Shown: piece after piece, positions 1 to 7,092 of the stretch
Numbering within the stretch: the first letter of the stretch is position 1
How the letters are laid out: each line of letters starts with the position of its first letter
Origin: an uncultured Bacteroidales bacterium
GTDB lineage: Bacteria > Bacteroidota > Bacteroidia > Bacteroidales > P3
Length of the DNA: 29,369 nucleotides
Direction: 5' to 3'
Assembly: GCA_937886715.1 (NCBI GenBank)
Contig: CAKZZD010000049.1
Location: 1-29,369 of the forward strand
The notes under the pieces: generated by a model
What the model was told of the DNA's origin: nothing
Databases searched by the model: none
What the model saw: only the letters and a program-made list of their open reading frames with translations
Position numbers and translations under genes: made by a program

Positions 1-100
1 GCCGCCCGACACACGCTATCTCTTCTCTCTCATCCGTTTCAATTATCGCTCGCTTTTCAACAACTTTTTCAACAATCACTCTCTCCGTCGAAAGCGAATG

Positions 101-131
101 CAAAAATACAACCATTTTTCATTCCGGCAAA
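101..131 (-). promoter_or_regulatory. Outward promoter for a gene left of the window
   Basis: On the minus strand there is a Bacteroidota-type -7 box TATTTTTG (101-108) with a TTTG -33 box (128-131), separated by 19 bp. No usable start codon follows inside the window: the only minus ATG at 33-31 reaches a stop after five codons. The transcript therefore has a leader of at least about 95 nt, and its gene lies beyond position 1. Confidence 0.6.
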
Positions 132-435
132 ATATTTTTTCATTTTTTTTCGAGATTTGCTTCATAAATGCTGAAAATCAACACTAATAATGAGAAAAAA
201 AATTTTGATGATGATAAAAACAGGGGTGATAAATGGAGGCAGAAAATGGATTATTCGTATAAAATTTGCCAATTATTGGAAAAAAGGACAAAAACAGGGA
301 AAAAACAATATAAAACACTCATTATATGTTTGTTAGACATAAAACATACGATAAAAAGGGTCCTATAGGCGGGTTAGAGGTGTGGAAAACGTAAGGCGGC
401 CCGGGGCGGTTGAAGTAAGAGGTAAGAAGTAAGAA
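132..435. other. AT-rich intergenic stretch without a recognised gene
   Basis: No gene is supported here. A 66-codon plus-strand frame at 168-368 is Lys/Asn-rich, has no promoter of the local type, and follows the AT-rich composition of the stretch. A short run of 7-nt repeats (GTAAGAG, GTAAGAA, GTAAGAA) at about 415-435 leads into the purine-rich array on the right. Confidence 0.5.
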
Positions 436-567
436 GGAGGTTGGGAGGAGGACGGGAGGAGGTTGGGAGGAGGACGGAAGGAAGGGGAGAAGGGGGAAAA
501 AGAGAGAAAAATGATAGGGGGTGGTATGGGGAGGGGTTGGAGGGGGGTTGGAGGGGCTCAGTCGGAA
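436..567 (+). repeat. Purine-rich array of 11-nt units
   Basis: This G/A-rich tract can be read in steps of exactly 11 nt. GGAGGTTGGGA (436-446) and GGAGGACGGGA (447-457) are repeated as GGAGGTTGGGA (458-468) and GGAGGACGGAA (469-479). After six more divergent steps, GGTTGGAGGGG occurs twice (535-545, 546-556) in the same phase. 517-555 holds five runs of four or more Gs, so a G-quadruplex is possible on the plus strand. The tract lies downstream of the leftward GH20 gene. No coding function is supported. Confidence 0.6.
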
Positions 568-604
568 GGGCTGATTTTCAGATAATTACGTTATACATAA
601 TGCA

Positions 605-640
605 ACAATCACCTCAAACAGAGGGGATTGAGGTGATTGT
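605..640. repeat. 13-bp perfect inverted repeat downstream of GH20
   Basis: ACAATCACCTCAA (605-617) and TTGAGGTGATTGT (628-640) are perfect reverse complements around a 10-nt loop, 89 nt past the GH20 stop. It could act as a terminator or 3'-end stabiliser for the GH20 mRNA. No T-run follows in either direction, so it is not a canonical intrinsic terminator. Confidence 0.5.
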
Positions 641-728
641 CGGGGTTGTAACTTGTTGATTTTGAATGTAGGGTCGAGGACGAAGATTTTGTTGGAGAAG
701 GGAGAGTGGAGGGATGCTGCGGGAGGGG

Positions 729-3260
729 CTATTGGAGGATGATTTCGTCGGTGAAGAGATAGGAGGGCTGGCCAGGGGCGGGATGCCACGAGGGGAGCGG
801 ACCGGGGTTGGGGACGACGACGCGGATTGCGCTAATGCGGGATTGCGCCAATGCGTCGGTGGGCAATTCAACGACATAGTTCTTCAGGCGCATGCCCGTT
901 TCGCGAGGGTCCATGTCGAAGTGCCGGTCGGCGACGAGCGTCCACTCCTTTCCATCGACGGAGGCGAAGACCTTGATCTGCGTGGGTGCGAGTATCCAGT
1001 CGAAGGTGTTCTGCATGAAGCGCATGGAGATTTCGTTAATGCGTGATTGCGTCGCTGTGTTGGCGGGGAGTTCTATCACCGCATCGATGCTGTCGCCCCA
1101 GTAGCCCTGCCAATGGCCGTCGGCGTAGGTGGTGTTGGAGCCCAGCTGGCCATCGATGAGGGCGTCCTCTCCCCCACCCGAGTAGATGGCCTTGTAGGTG
1201 GCGAAGGGGGTGTTCAGCTTTATCTTGGCACCCATGGCGAGGTGGCTCAAAAGATACTGTTGGCTGATGACGCCCTCACCATATATATTATATGATATAG
1301 CACGGATGGTGGCCGAGCGTTCCAACGGGAAGGGGCCATCGTATTTAGTAGAGGAGGCTGTGGGCTCGCTGCCGTCGAGGGTGTAGTGGATGGCCTTATT
1401 GCCTGAAATGGTGCGGAGCTGCACCATCGGGGTAGGCTGGCCCTCAGGAGGAAGAATATCCATAAAGACATGCCGGTCGAGATCCAGCACCTCGCGGGCG
1501 AGGTCGTTGTAGCGATTCAATACAATATAGCGCTCGTAATCGCCATTCTCCTGGTCCCAGAGGCGGAGGTACTCGTTCTTCAGGTCGATGAGGAAGGTCA
1601 TATATTGGCTGCGCATCATCTTCAAACGGAAAGGCATGTCGGGGTCGGTTCCATGCAGGCTGTGGTAGACGAGTTTGCGCAACGCCGCCTTGAACACCGA
1701 CTGCCGGATGCGCATGAGCGCGTAGTGGGCGTGCGGATTGGCGGCCGAATCGACCCGTTTGTCGAGATCCATCACTTTCTTAATCACCCGGTCGCAGCGG
1801 TCGCTCATGGCGTCCGACAGATTGTCGGGGTTGAAATTCAGGAGGGGCTCGAGGAGGGCAGCGGAGGTGTACCAGTCGGCGATGTCTGGGTCGCTTTCGA
1901 GAGCGCCAACCTCGTATAGCTGTTGCGTCAAGGGGGCACTGGGCTGAATGGGGCTAATGGGCAACGCCGGGTTGTCGACAGCGCCATAGAACAGCCGCTC
2001 GAAGTTCATGTTGAACTGGGCTTCGCGGCGGCGGAGCTCCTCGGGGTCGTCGGTGCGTATGGGGTTCCATGCCATCTCGGCGCTCCAGAAGAGGCCGTGC
2101 CAGCAGTTGTCGAAGAGGGCCTCGCCGTTGTCGTCCCAGCAGGTGTTCATGAGACCTTCGGCGCCGTTCTTCCAGCCGTCGCGGGCGATGTTGGCGATGT
2201 TCTTCATATAGCGCCGGGGGTTGGGAATCATGTTGCTGCTGTGGGAGAGCGAAGGGGCGACCCAGAAAGGCGTGCCGTTGTCCTTGAAGGGGCGTATCAG
2301 GTGGTCGTAGCTGTCGAGGGGCTCGTAGGCCCACATGATGTAGGTCATGTCCTTGGGCAGCTGGCGCATCATGGCGGGGTTCTTGGCGACGATGTCGCCC
2401 CACATGACGACGCGGGTGTCGCCGGCCTGTTTGACAAGATCGTAGCAGCGGTTGATGTGGTCGACATAGACTTGGTCGCTGCCTTTGCTGTCGACCAGCG
2501 CCTTGGCGCGACCGGTGCCGAGTTGCTCGGTCTCGTCGCAGTCGATGATGAAGAAAGGCGAGTTGGGGATGCGGCGGAAAGCGCCGGCGATGCGGCGAGC
2601 AAGGAAGTCGTAGGTGGCCTCATTGTCGGGATTGAAATTGGCGCGGCCGTCCATCAGGTGCTCATAGAACGGCACGCGGAGGGTTTTCTCGGCATGGGCG
2701 AAGAGCTGGAGGTTGATGACCTCGTCGGGGAGCGTTGGGCAGGCGGCGTAGGCTGGGGCCAGGTCGGGGAACTCGGGCTGGTAGAGGGTGTGCTCGGTGT
2801 AGTAGTTGGAGAAGTTATACTTCAGGGCATGGAGCACCTCGTACTGACGTTGACGATAGGCGGGGTGGGTGACGGGGCCGCGGCTGATGTCGTCCATCCA
2901 GCCACGGTAGCGGTAGACAGGCCAGTCGTTGATGGTCATGCTGGGGACCGTGCGGTGGAGCTGCTTGAGCTGAGCGAGGGTGAGATAGGCGTAGCGGCGG
3001 CCTTCGTCGGAGTGGTAGACGAGGGTTATCTTGCCGGGCTTGAAAATCAGGGAGTAGGCCTGATCATTATTGGGATGGTCAGACATGATGTCGCGCGAGT
3101 GCAATTCCTTGACCTTGGCTTTGCCGAGGGACACCATACGGCTGCTGTCGACATCCATCACCTGCTGCGGCGTGGGGATGAGGCCGAGGTTGATATCCGA
3201 AATCTGCGCCGAGGCTGTCGAGACGAGGGCCAGCAGCAATATTATCAAGAAGTGTTTCAT
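729..3260 (-). CDS. Secreted GH20 beta-N-acetylhexosaminidase with discoidin-like C-terminus
   Basis: Predicted exported exo-hexosaminidase that removes terminal GlcNAc/GalNAc from glycans. Residues 1-18 are a Sec signal peptide ending in ASA. The GH20 N-terminal half (about 25-110) leads into a TIM barrel from about 112 with RYRGWMDDISRG. The catalytic Asp-Glu pair is D242-E243 in DCDETEQLG, matching the gut Bacteroidota subfamily with DETxxLGxGR. Residues about 610-670 match the chitobiase/hexosaminidase C-terminal domain (YTLDGSEPT), and about 680-843 resemble an F5/8-type (discoidin) carbohydrate-binding domain. At 843 aa it is full length for this multidomain type. It is monocistronic, with its own promoter divergent from the GNAT gene. 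Linkage and host-glycan target cannot be read from sequence. Confidence 0.9.
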   Translation of the reverse strand: MKHFLIILLLALVSTASAQISDINLGLIPTPQQVMDVDSSRMVSLGKAKVKELHSRDIMSDHPNNDQAYSLIFKPGKITLVYHSDEGRRYAYLTLAQLKQLHRTVPSMTINDWPVYRYRGWMDDISRGPVTHPAYRQRQYEVLHALKYNFSNYYTEHTLYQPEFPDLAPAYAACPTLPDEVINLQLFAHAEKTLRVPFYEHLMDGRANFNPDNEATYDFLARRIAGAFRRIPNSPFFIIDCDETEQLGTGRAKALVDSKGSDQVYVDHINRCYDLVKQAGDTRVVMWGDIVAKNPAMMRQLPKDMTYIMWAYEPLDSYDHLIRPFKDNGTPFWVAPSLSHSSNMIPNPRRYMKNIANIARDGWKNGAEGLMNTCWDDNGEALFDNCWHGLFWSAEMAWNPIRTDDPEELRRREAQFNMNFERLFYGAVDNPALPISPIQPSAPLTQQLYEVGALESDPDIADWYTSAALLEPLLNFNPDNLSDAMSDRCDRVIKKVMDLDKRVDSAANPHAHYALMRIRQSVFKAALRKLVYHSLHGTDPDMPFRLKMMRSQYMTFLIDLKNEYLRLWDQENGDYERYIVLNRYNDLAREVLDLDRHVFMDILPPEGQPTPMVQLRTISGNKAIHYTLDGSEPTASSTKYDGPFPLERSATIRAISYNIYGEGVISQQYLLSHLAMGAKIKLNTPFATYKAIYSGGGEDALIDGQLGSNTTYADGHWQGYWGDSIDAVIELPANTATQSRINEISMRFMQNTFDWILAPTQIKVFASVDGKEWTLVADRHFDMDPRETGMRLKNYVVELPTDALAQSRISAIRVVVPNPGPLPSWHPAPGQPSYLFTDEIILQ

Positions 3261-3286
3261 CGTCGGAAGTGTTGTTTTTCAGACTG

Positions 3287-3318
3287 CAAAAGTACGTGAA
3301 ATATCCGAACCTGACAAA
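3287..3318 (-). promoter_or_regulatory. Promoter of the GH20 gene
   Basis: On the minus strand a -7 box TACTTTTG (3287-3294) and -33 TTTG (3315-3318) are 20 bp apart. The start codon is at 3260, giving a leader of about 20 nt. The promoter lies back to back with that of the acetyltransferase. Confidence 0.75.
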
Positions 3319-3336
3319 TTTGTTTTCGCCACTCGC

Positions 3337-3367
3337 TTGCGTGAATGGACAAATGGGTGTATCTTTG
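3337..3367 (+). promoter_or_regulatory. Promoter of the GNAT gene
   Basis: A -7 box TATCTTTG (3360-3367) and -33 TTG (3337-3339) are 20 bp apart. It fixes the downstream start at 3389, because earlier in-frame ATGs would lie within or upstream of the promoter. Confidence 0.75.
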
Positions 3368-3388
3368 CAGCCGAAAAGGCAACCGACA

Positions 3389-3931
3389 ATGGACATACTG
3401 CACACGGAGCGACTGCTGCTGAGGCCCTGGCGCGACAGCGACGCGGAGGCCCTGTACCGCTATGCCTCGGATCCCGAAGTGGGGCCGCTGGCGGGATGGG
3501 CGCCGCACAGCTGCGTCGAGGAGAGCCTGGAGATTATCCGCACCTTGTTCCGAAGTGACCATATCTGGGCCATAGAATGGCGTGCCACGGGAGAGCCCAT
3601 CGGCTGTATAGGCTACTATACCCATACGGAGAGCAACATCGGCATTGGCGCCGACGAAGCCGAAGCCGGATACTGGGTGGCGCGGCCGTACTGGAACCAG
3701 GGCATTGCCACGGAGGCCCTCAGGGAGGTGACAGACTATTGTTTCCGCGTGAAAGGATTCAGGACGCTGTGGGCTGACTGCTTTCCGCACAATGTGGCCT
3801 CGAGGCGGGTGATGGAGAAATGCGGATTTGTGGACACAGGGCGTGTCAACCGCCTCAGCCACCTGCAGGTTGGTGCCGACATGGAAGTGCGCATCATGAG
3901 GCTTGACCGCAAGGACGAGCATGGCAAGTGA
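3389..3931 (+). CDS. GNAT-family N-acetyltransferase (RimJ/RimL-like)
   Basis: A 180-residue acetyl-CoA-dependent acetyltransferase of the Acetyltransf_3 (RimJ/RimL) type. It opens with the typical TERLLLRPWRDSDAE (residues 6-20), and the acetyl-CoA pyrophosphate-binding motif is NQGIATEAL (103-111, Q/R-x-x-G-x-A). A late NVASRRVMEKCGF segment (135-147) is typical of this family. The frame stays open upstream to 3269, but the promoter at 3337-3367 makes ATG 3389 the likely start. The substrate may be a protein N-terminus, an antibiotic or a small amine; it cannot be predicted. It converges on pdxJ with a 63-nt gap. Confidence 0.85.
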   Translation: MDILHTERLLLRPWRDSDAEALYRYASDPEVGPLAGWAPHSCVEESLEIIRTLFRSDHIWAIEWRATGEPIGCIGYYTHTESNIGIGADEAEAGYWVARPYWNQGIATEALREVTDYCFRVKGFRTLWADCFPHNVASRRVMEKCGFVDTGRVNRLSHLQVGADMEVRIMRLDRKDEHGK

Positions 3932-3994
3932 TTGCGGTGGGGGAATACACGGCATTCCGGCCACAATGGTGGCTGGCGTATTTCAAGAAACGCT

Positions 3995-4729
3995 TTACTT
4001 CAGGCAGGCCAGATACCTGTGGATGGTTTCCTCGATACCCAGATAGAGTGCGTCGGAGATGAGGGCGTGGCCGATGCTGACCTCGTCGCACCAAGGAATC
4101 TGCTGGTGGAAGAAAGCCAGATTCTCAAGGCTGAGGTCGTGACCCGCATTGAGACCCAAGGCGCAGTCGCGAGCCACCCGTGCCGCCTCGACGAAAGGCG
4201 CAATCGCCGCCTCGCGGCCTGCGGGATACTCGCGCGCATAGCTCTCGGTGTACAGCTCCACACGGTCGGTGCCCGTACGGGCGGCCATCTCGATCATCTT
4301 CGGATTGGCGTCGATGAAGATGCTCACACGGATGCCACACTGCTTGAACTCCTTGACCACATCCTTCAGATAGTCCTGATTGTGGATGGTGTCCCATCCG
4401 GCATTGCTGGTGAGCACGCCTTCGGCATCGGGCACGAGGGTCACCTGCGCGGGGCGGATTTCTTTCACCAGGTCGATGAACCCGTAGGGGCGGCTCTTGG
4501 ACACGCCCTTCGGATTGCCCTCGATGTTGTATTCCACGCCAATCAGGGGCTTGATGGCCAGGGCGTCGGCATAGCGGATATGACGCTCGTCGGGACGCGG
4601 ATGAACGGTGATGCCTTCGGCGCCGAAGCGTTCGCAGTCGACGGCGAACTTCAGCACATCGGGCGTATTGCCACCGCGCGCATTGCGGATGGTGGCCACT
4701 TTATTTATATTGACACTCAGCTTAGTCAT
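3995..4729 (-). CDS. pdxJ: Pyridoxine 5'-phosphate synthase
   Basis: Condenses 3-amino-1-hydroxyacetone phosphate with 1-deoxy-D-xylulose 5-phosphate to form pyridoxine 5'-phosphate, the last ring-forming step of DXP-dependent vitamin B6 synthesis. The 244-aa protein starts MTKLSVNINKVATIRNARGG, and the catalytic residues H43 (TVHPRPDERH), H50 and E70 (EYNIE) are in place, as is the late GLNAGHDL motif. The start at 4729 is preferred over the upstream in-frame ATG at 4789 because it gives the usual N-terminus and lies downstream of a -7 box TATTTTTG (4756-4763, minus strand). It is apparently monocistronic, 293 nt beyond the metK stop. Confidence 0.93.
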   Translation of the reverse strand: MTKLSVNINKVATIRNARGGNTPDVLKFAVDCERFGAEGITVHPRPDERHIRYADALAIKPLIGVEYNIEGNPKGVSKSRPYGFIDLVKEIRPAQVTLVPDAEGVLTSNAGWDTIHNQDYLKDVVKEFKQCGIRVSIFIDANPKMIEMAARTGTDRVELYTESYAREYPAGREAAIAPFVEAARVARDCALGLNAGHDLSLENLAFFHQQIPWCDEVSIGHALISDALYLGIEETIHRYLACLK

Positions 4730-4879
4730 AAATCCTGAACTTTCTAATTGGGGTGCAAAAATAGCAAAAGTTTTTTGAATGCGGCCCAAAAACTTTGTTT
4801 TTCGCCGAATTTTAGCCTATCGTTGCTGTGACAGAAGGCACCTTCCTCGGGGAGCACGCAGACAATCCGGCATAGCGGC

Positions 4880-4972
4880 CCATGGACACTTGATGGACGT
4901 CTGTTGTACGACTGTTGTACGAAAAATGTTCGTACAACAGTCGTACAACAAGCGTACACCGGACGTACAAAT
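4880..4972. repeat. Inverted 11-nt repeat array, copy 1
   Basis: A perfect 22-nt inverted repeat (4902-4923 and 4929-4950) flanks the 5-nt spacer AAATG. Each side continues in 11-nt units. Rightward: TTCGTACAACA (4929), GTCGTACAACA (4940), AGCGTACACCG (4951), GACGTACAAAT (4962). Leftward on the minus strand: TTCGTACAACA (4923), GTCGTACAACA (4912), GACGTCCATCA (4901), AGTGTCCATGG (4890). Units decay away from the centre. It lies between the metK stop and the pdxJ promoter. An 11-nt unit breaks any reading frame, so it is non-coding. Function is unknown. Confidence 0.85.
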
Positions 4973-5022
4973 GAAGGTGCGGGACAGGCCTGCCCATCAG
5001 GGGCGGCGAGTGACGCTGAAGG

Positions 5023-6267
5023 CTAGAGATTGAACTCCTTCATGATGGCGTCGACCATGTCGAGTTTCTCCCAGCCGAAGAACTGGACCTTCTTCTTACG
5101 ACGGCGGCCAGCGGCATCGTAGACCACCACCTCGCCCTCAAAGGGGTCGCGGCCCATGTGGCCATAGGCTGCCGTGGGGCGGAAGATGGGATTCTTCAGG
5201 CCAAAACGTTCGACGATGGCGTAGGGGCGCAGGTCGAAAAGCTTCTTGACGCGCTCGGAGATCTCGCCGTCGGTCATTTTCACCTTCGCCGTGCCATAGG
5301 TGTTGACATAGAGGCCCACCGGTTCGGCCAGGCCGATGGCATAGGCCACCTGCACGAGGCACTCGTCGCAGAGGCCCGCAGCCACAAGGTTTTTGGCGAT
5401 ATGGCGTGTGGCGTAGGCCGCCGAGCGGTCGACCTTCGAGGCATCCTTGCCGCTGAAGGCACCACCGCCATGGGCGCCGCGACCGCCGTAGGTGTCGACG
5501 ATGATCTTGCGTCCGGTCAGGCCCGTGTCGCCGTGGGGGCCGCCGATGACGAACTTGCCCGTGGGGTTGACATGGAGCTTATAATCCTTCTTGGAGAAGA
5601 GCTTCTGTGTTTCCTTCGGCAGACGCTTGACGACGCGTGGCAGAAGCACTTTTTCCACATCGGCACGGATCTGCGCCTGATCCACGTCCGGGTCGTGCTG
5701 GGTGCTGACGACGATGGTGTCGATGCGTTCGGGCTTGCCGTTGTCGCTGTATTGCACCGTCACTTGGCTTTTGGCGTCGGGACGCAGATAACGCATCTGC
5801 TTCCCCTCGCGGCGCACCTTGCCCAACTCGATGAGGATGATATGCGCCAGGGTGATAGGCAGTGGCATCAGCTCTGCGGTTTCGCGGCAAGCGTAGCCGA
5901 ACATCATGCCCTGGTCGCCGGCCCCCTGGTCCACTTTGGCCTTGCGGCTGACGCCCATGTTGATATCCTGGCTCTGCTCGTGGATGGCGCTGAGCACGCC
6001 GCAACTTTCAGCCTCGAACTTGTACTCGCCCTTGGTGTAGCCAATCTCGCGGATCACGTCGCGTACAGTCTGTTGCACGTCGACATAGCCGTCGCATGTC
6101 ACCTCGCCGCTGACCACGGCCAGGCCGGTGGTGACCAGCGTTTCGCAAGCCACATGGCTTTCGGGGTCGTGACGCAGAAATTCGTCCAGAAGCGCATCGC
6201 TGATCTGGTCGGCTACTTTGTCGGGATGGCCTTCGGAAACCGATTCTGATGTGAAGAAATAACTCAT
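5023..6267 (-). CDS. metK: S-adenosylmethionine synthetase
   Basis: Makes S-adenosylmethionine from methionine and ATP in the cytoplasm. The 414-aa protein has the N-terminal FTSESVSEGHPDKVADQISD segment with H14 and D16, the GAGDQG signature (115-120) and the P-loop-like GGGAFSGKD signature (267-275). The length is normal for the family. It is transcribed alone, from a promoter whose -7 box TATCTTTG lies at 6401-6408. The leader of about 125 nt contains a SAM-II-like aptamer and a hairpin beside the start codon, suggesting feedback control by its own product. Confidence 0.96.
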   Translation of the reverse strand: MSYFFTSESVSEGHPDKVADQISDALLDEFLRHDPESHVACETLVTTGLAVVSGEVTCDGYVDVQQTVRDVIREIGYTKGEYKFEAESCGVLSAIHEQSQDINMGVSRKAKVDQGAGDQGMMFGYACRETAELMPLPITLAHIILIELGKVRREGKQMRYLRPDAKSQVTVQYSDNGKPERIDTIVVSTQHDPDVDQAQIRADVEKVLLPRVVKRLPKETQKLFSKKDYKLHVNPTGKFVIGGPHGDTGLTGRKIIVDTYGGRGAHGGGAFSGKDASKVDRSAAYATRHIAKNLVAAGLCDECLVQVAYAIGLAEPVGLYVNTYGTAKVKMTDGEISERVKKLFDLRPYAIVERFGLKNPIFRPTAAYGHMGRDPFEGEVVVYDAAGRRRKKKVQFFGWEKLDMVDAIMKEFNL

Positions 6268-6269
6268 TT

Positions 6270-6312
6270 TGTTACATTTTAGGTTAGTTGATACTGATTT
6301 CTAAATGTAACA
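6270..6312 (-). promoter_or_regulatory. Hairpin abutting the metK start (possible expression platform)
   Basis: In the metK mRNA leader, arms at 6301-6312 and 6270-6282 pair as TGTTACATTTAG with CTAAAATGTAACA, interrupted by one bulged A, around an 18-nt loop. The 3' arm ends 2 nt before ATG 6267. Bacteroidota initiation depends strongly on unstructured leaders, so this stem could block ribosome entry. Confidence 0.5.
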
Positions 6313-6338
6313 GATTTGAGAATGAAGTCACAGATGAA

Positions 6339-6390
6339 CAACGCTTTAGCATTTTTTCAAGTGGTTGCAATCATTACAAATCTATCCACA
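6339..6390 (-). ncRNA. SAM-II-like riboswitch aptamer in the metK leader
   Basis: The minus-strand leader fits the SAM-II H-type pseudoknot. P1 is GUGG (6389-6386) with CCAC (6364-6361). The loop has GAUUU (6382-6378), then UUGC (6370-6367). Downstream GCUAAA (6350-6345) pairs as P2: G6368-C6349, C6367-G6350 and UU-AA, leaving U6348 unpaired where SAM-II has the SAM-contacting U44. A second P2 segment forms between UAAUG (6376-6372) and CGUUG (6343-6339). The 5' end falls close to the predicted transcription start. SAM-II is best known upstream of methionine and SAM genes in alphaproteobacteria. Confidence 0.68.
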
Positions 6391-6400
6391 TTTGCGGCTG

Positions 6401-6408
6401 CAAAGATA
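6401..6408 (-). promoter_or_regulatory. metK promoter -7 box
   Basis: On the minus strand TATCTTTG at 6401-6408 matches the Bacteroidota -7 consensus. Transcription should begin at about 6394-6396, just before the aptamer. No clear TTTG -33 box is visible at the usual spacing. Confidence 0.7.
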
Positions 6409-6482
6409 CGAATATTTTTCCATCTGCAGGAAAATAATCGCAGCTTTGCAGAATGATTTAACAGTTCGTATGTCGGGAGGCG

Positions 6483-7082
6483 CTAGTTGCCCGCCACGCC
6501 CGTAAAGACCCCCGCGATGCCGCCGGCGAAGAGTTTCACGCTCATGGCCAGCAGGATGACACCGAAGAATTTGCGAAGCACATAGATGATGTCGGCCCCC
6601 AGGCGGTTGGCTATCTTGTCGAGGAAACGGATGACGAAATAGTCGAGCACGATATTGAGCACGAGGCCGATAAGGATGTTGACCGTGGCATATTCGGCCC
6701 GCAGGGAGATGAGGGCTGTGATGGCCCCCGGTCCGGCGATGAGTGGGAAAGCCACCGGCACCACGCTGGCGCCGCTGGTGGGCCCGTCGTTTTTGATAAT
6801 TTCGCGTCCCAGCACCATCTCCAACGCCAAGATGAACAGCACCAGGGCTCCGGCCACGGCAAACGAGGCCGAGTCGATGCCGAACAGGTGCAGCAGTCCG
6901 TCGCCGACAAAATAGAAGGCCACGAACAGCAGCAGCGCCACCGAGGTGGCCTGAAAAGGCTTGATGGCCTTGCCTTGCTCGCGCATCGACACAAAGATGG
7001 GGATAGAACCCGTGATGTCGATGATGGCGAACATCACAAGGAAGGTGCTGAAAATCTCGACAAGATTGATGGACTGGAACAT
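6483..7082 (-). CDS. MarC-family integral membrane protein
   Basis: A 199-residue polytopic inner-membrane protein of the MarC family (UPF0056), with about six hydrophobic helices. Family signatures are the early MFAIIDITGSIPIF segment and the central VAFPLIAGPGAIT loop. The biochemical role of MarC proteins is unknown; the early link to multiple antibiotic resistance was not upheld. Its start lies 10 nt after the CoA-transferase stop, so the two are probably cotranscribed. That raises the inference, with no direct support, of a role in moving an organic acid or small metabolite. Confidence 0.85.
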   Translation of the reverse strand: MFQSINLVEIFSTFLVMFAIIDITGSIPIFVSMREQGKAIKPFQATSVALLLFVAFYFVGDGLLHLFGIDSASFAVAGALVLFILALEMVLGREIIKNDGPTSGASVVPVAFPLIAGPGAITALISLRAEYATVNILIGLVLNIVLDYFVIRFLDKIANRLGADIIYVLRKFFGVILLAMSVKLFAGGIAGVFTGVAGN

Positions 7083-7092
7083 AGCGGGCTAA

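Noticed and set aside
168..368. 66-codon Lys/Asn-rich frame
   Set aside because: Lies in AT-rich intergenic DNA with no promoter, domain or neighbour support; composition explains it.
441..659. 72-codon Gly/Arg-rich frame
   Set aside because: Direct translation of the purine-rich 11-nt repeat tract; an 11-nt period is incompatible with conserved coding.
1923..3299. A 458-codon Gly/Val-rich frame opposite the GH20 gene
   Set aside because: Antisense shadow of a well-supported hexosaminidase; it has no recognisable domain and its composition mirrors complementary codons.
4880..4972. CRISPR array or integron site
   Set aside because: Units are 11 nt, contiguous without spacers and inverted around a centre; no cas or integrase gene is present.
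6339..6390. SAM-I riboswitch in the metK leader
   Set aside because: GCAACC and UGCUAA resemble SAM-I pieces, but the SAM-I four-way junction and P1 helix are absent and the SAM-II pseudoknot pairing fits better.
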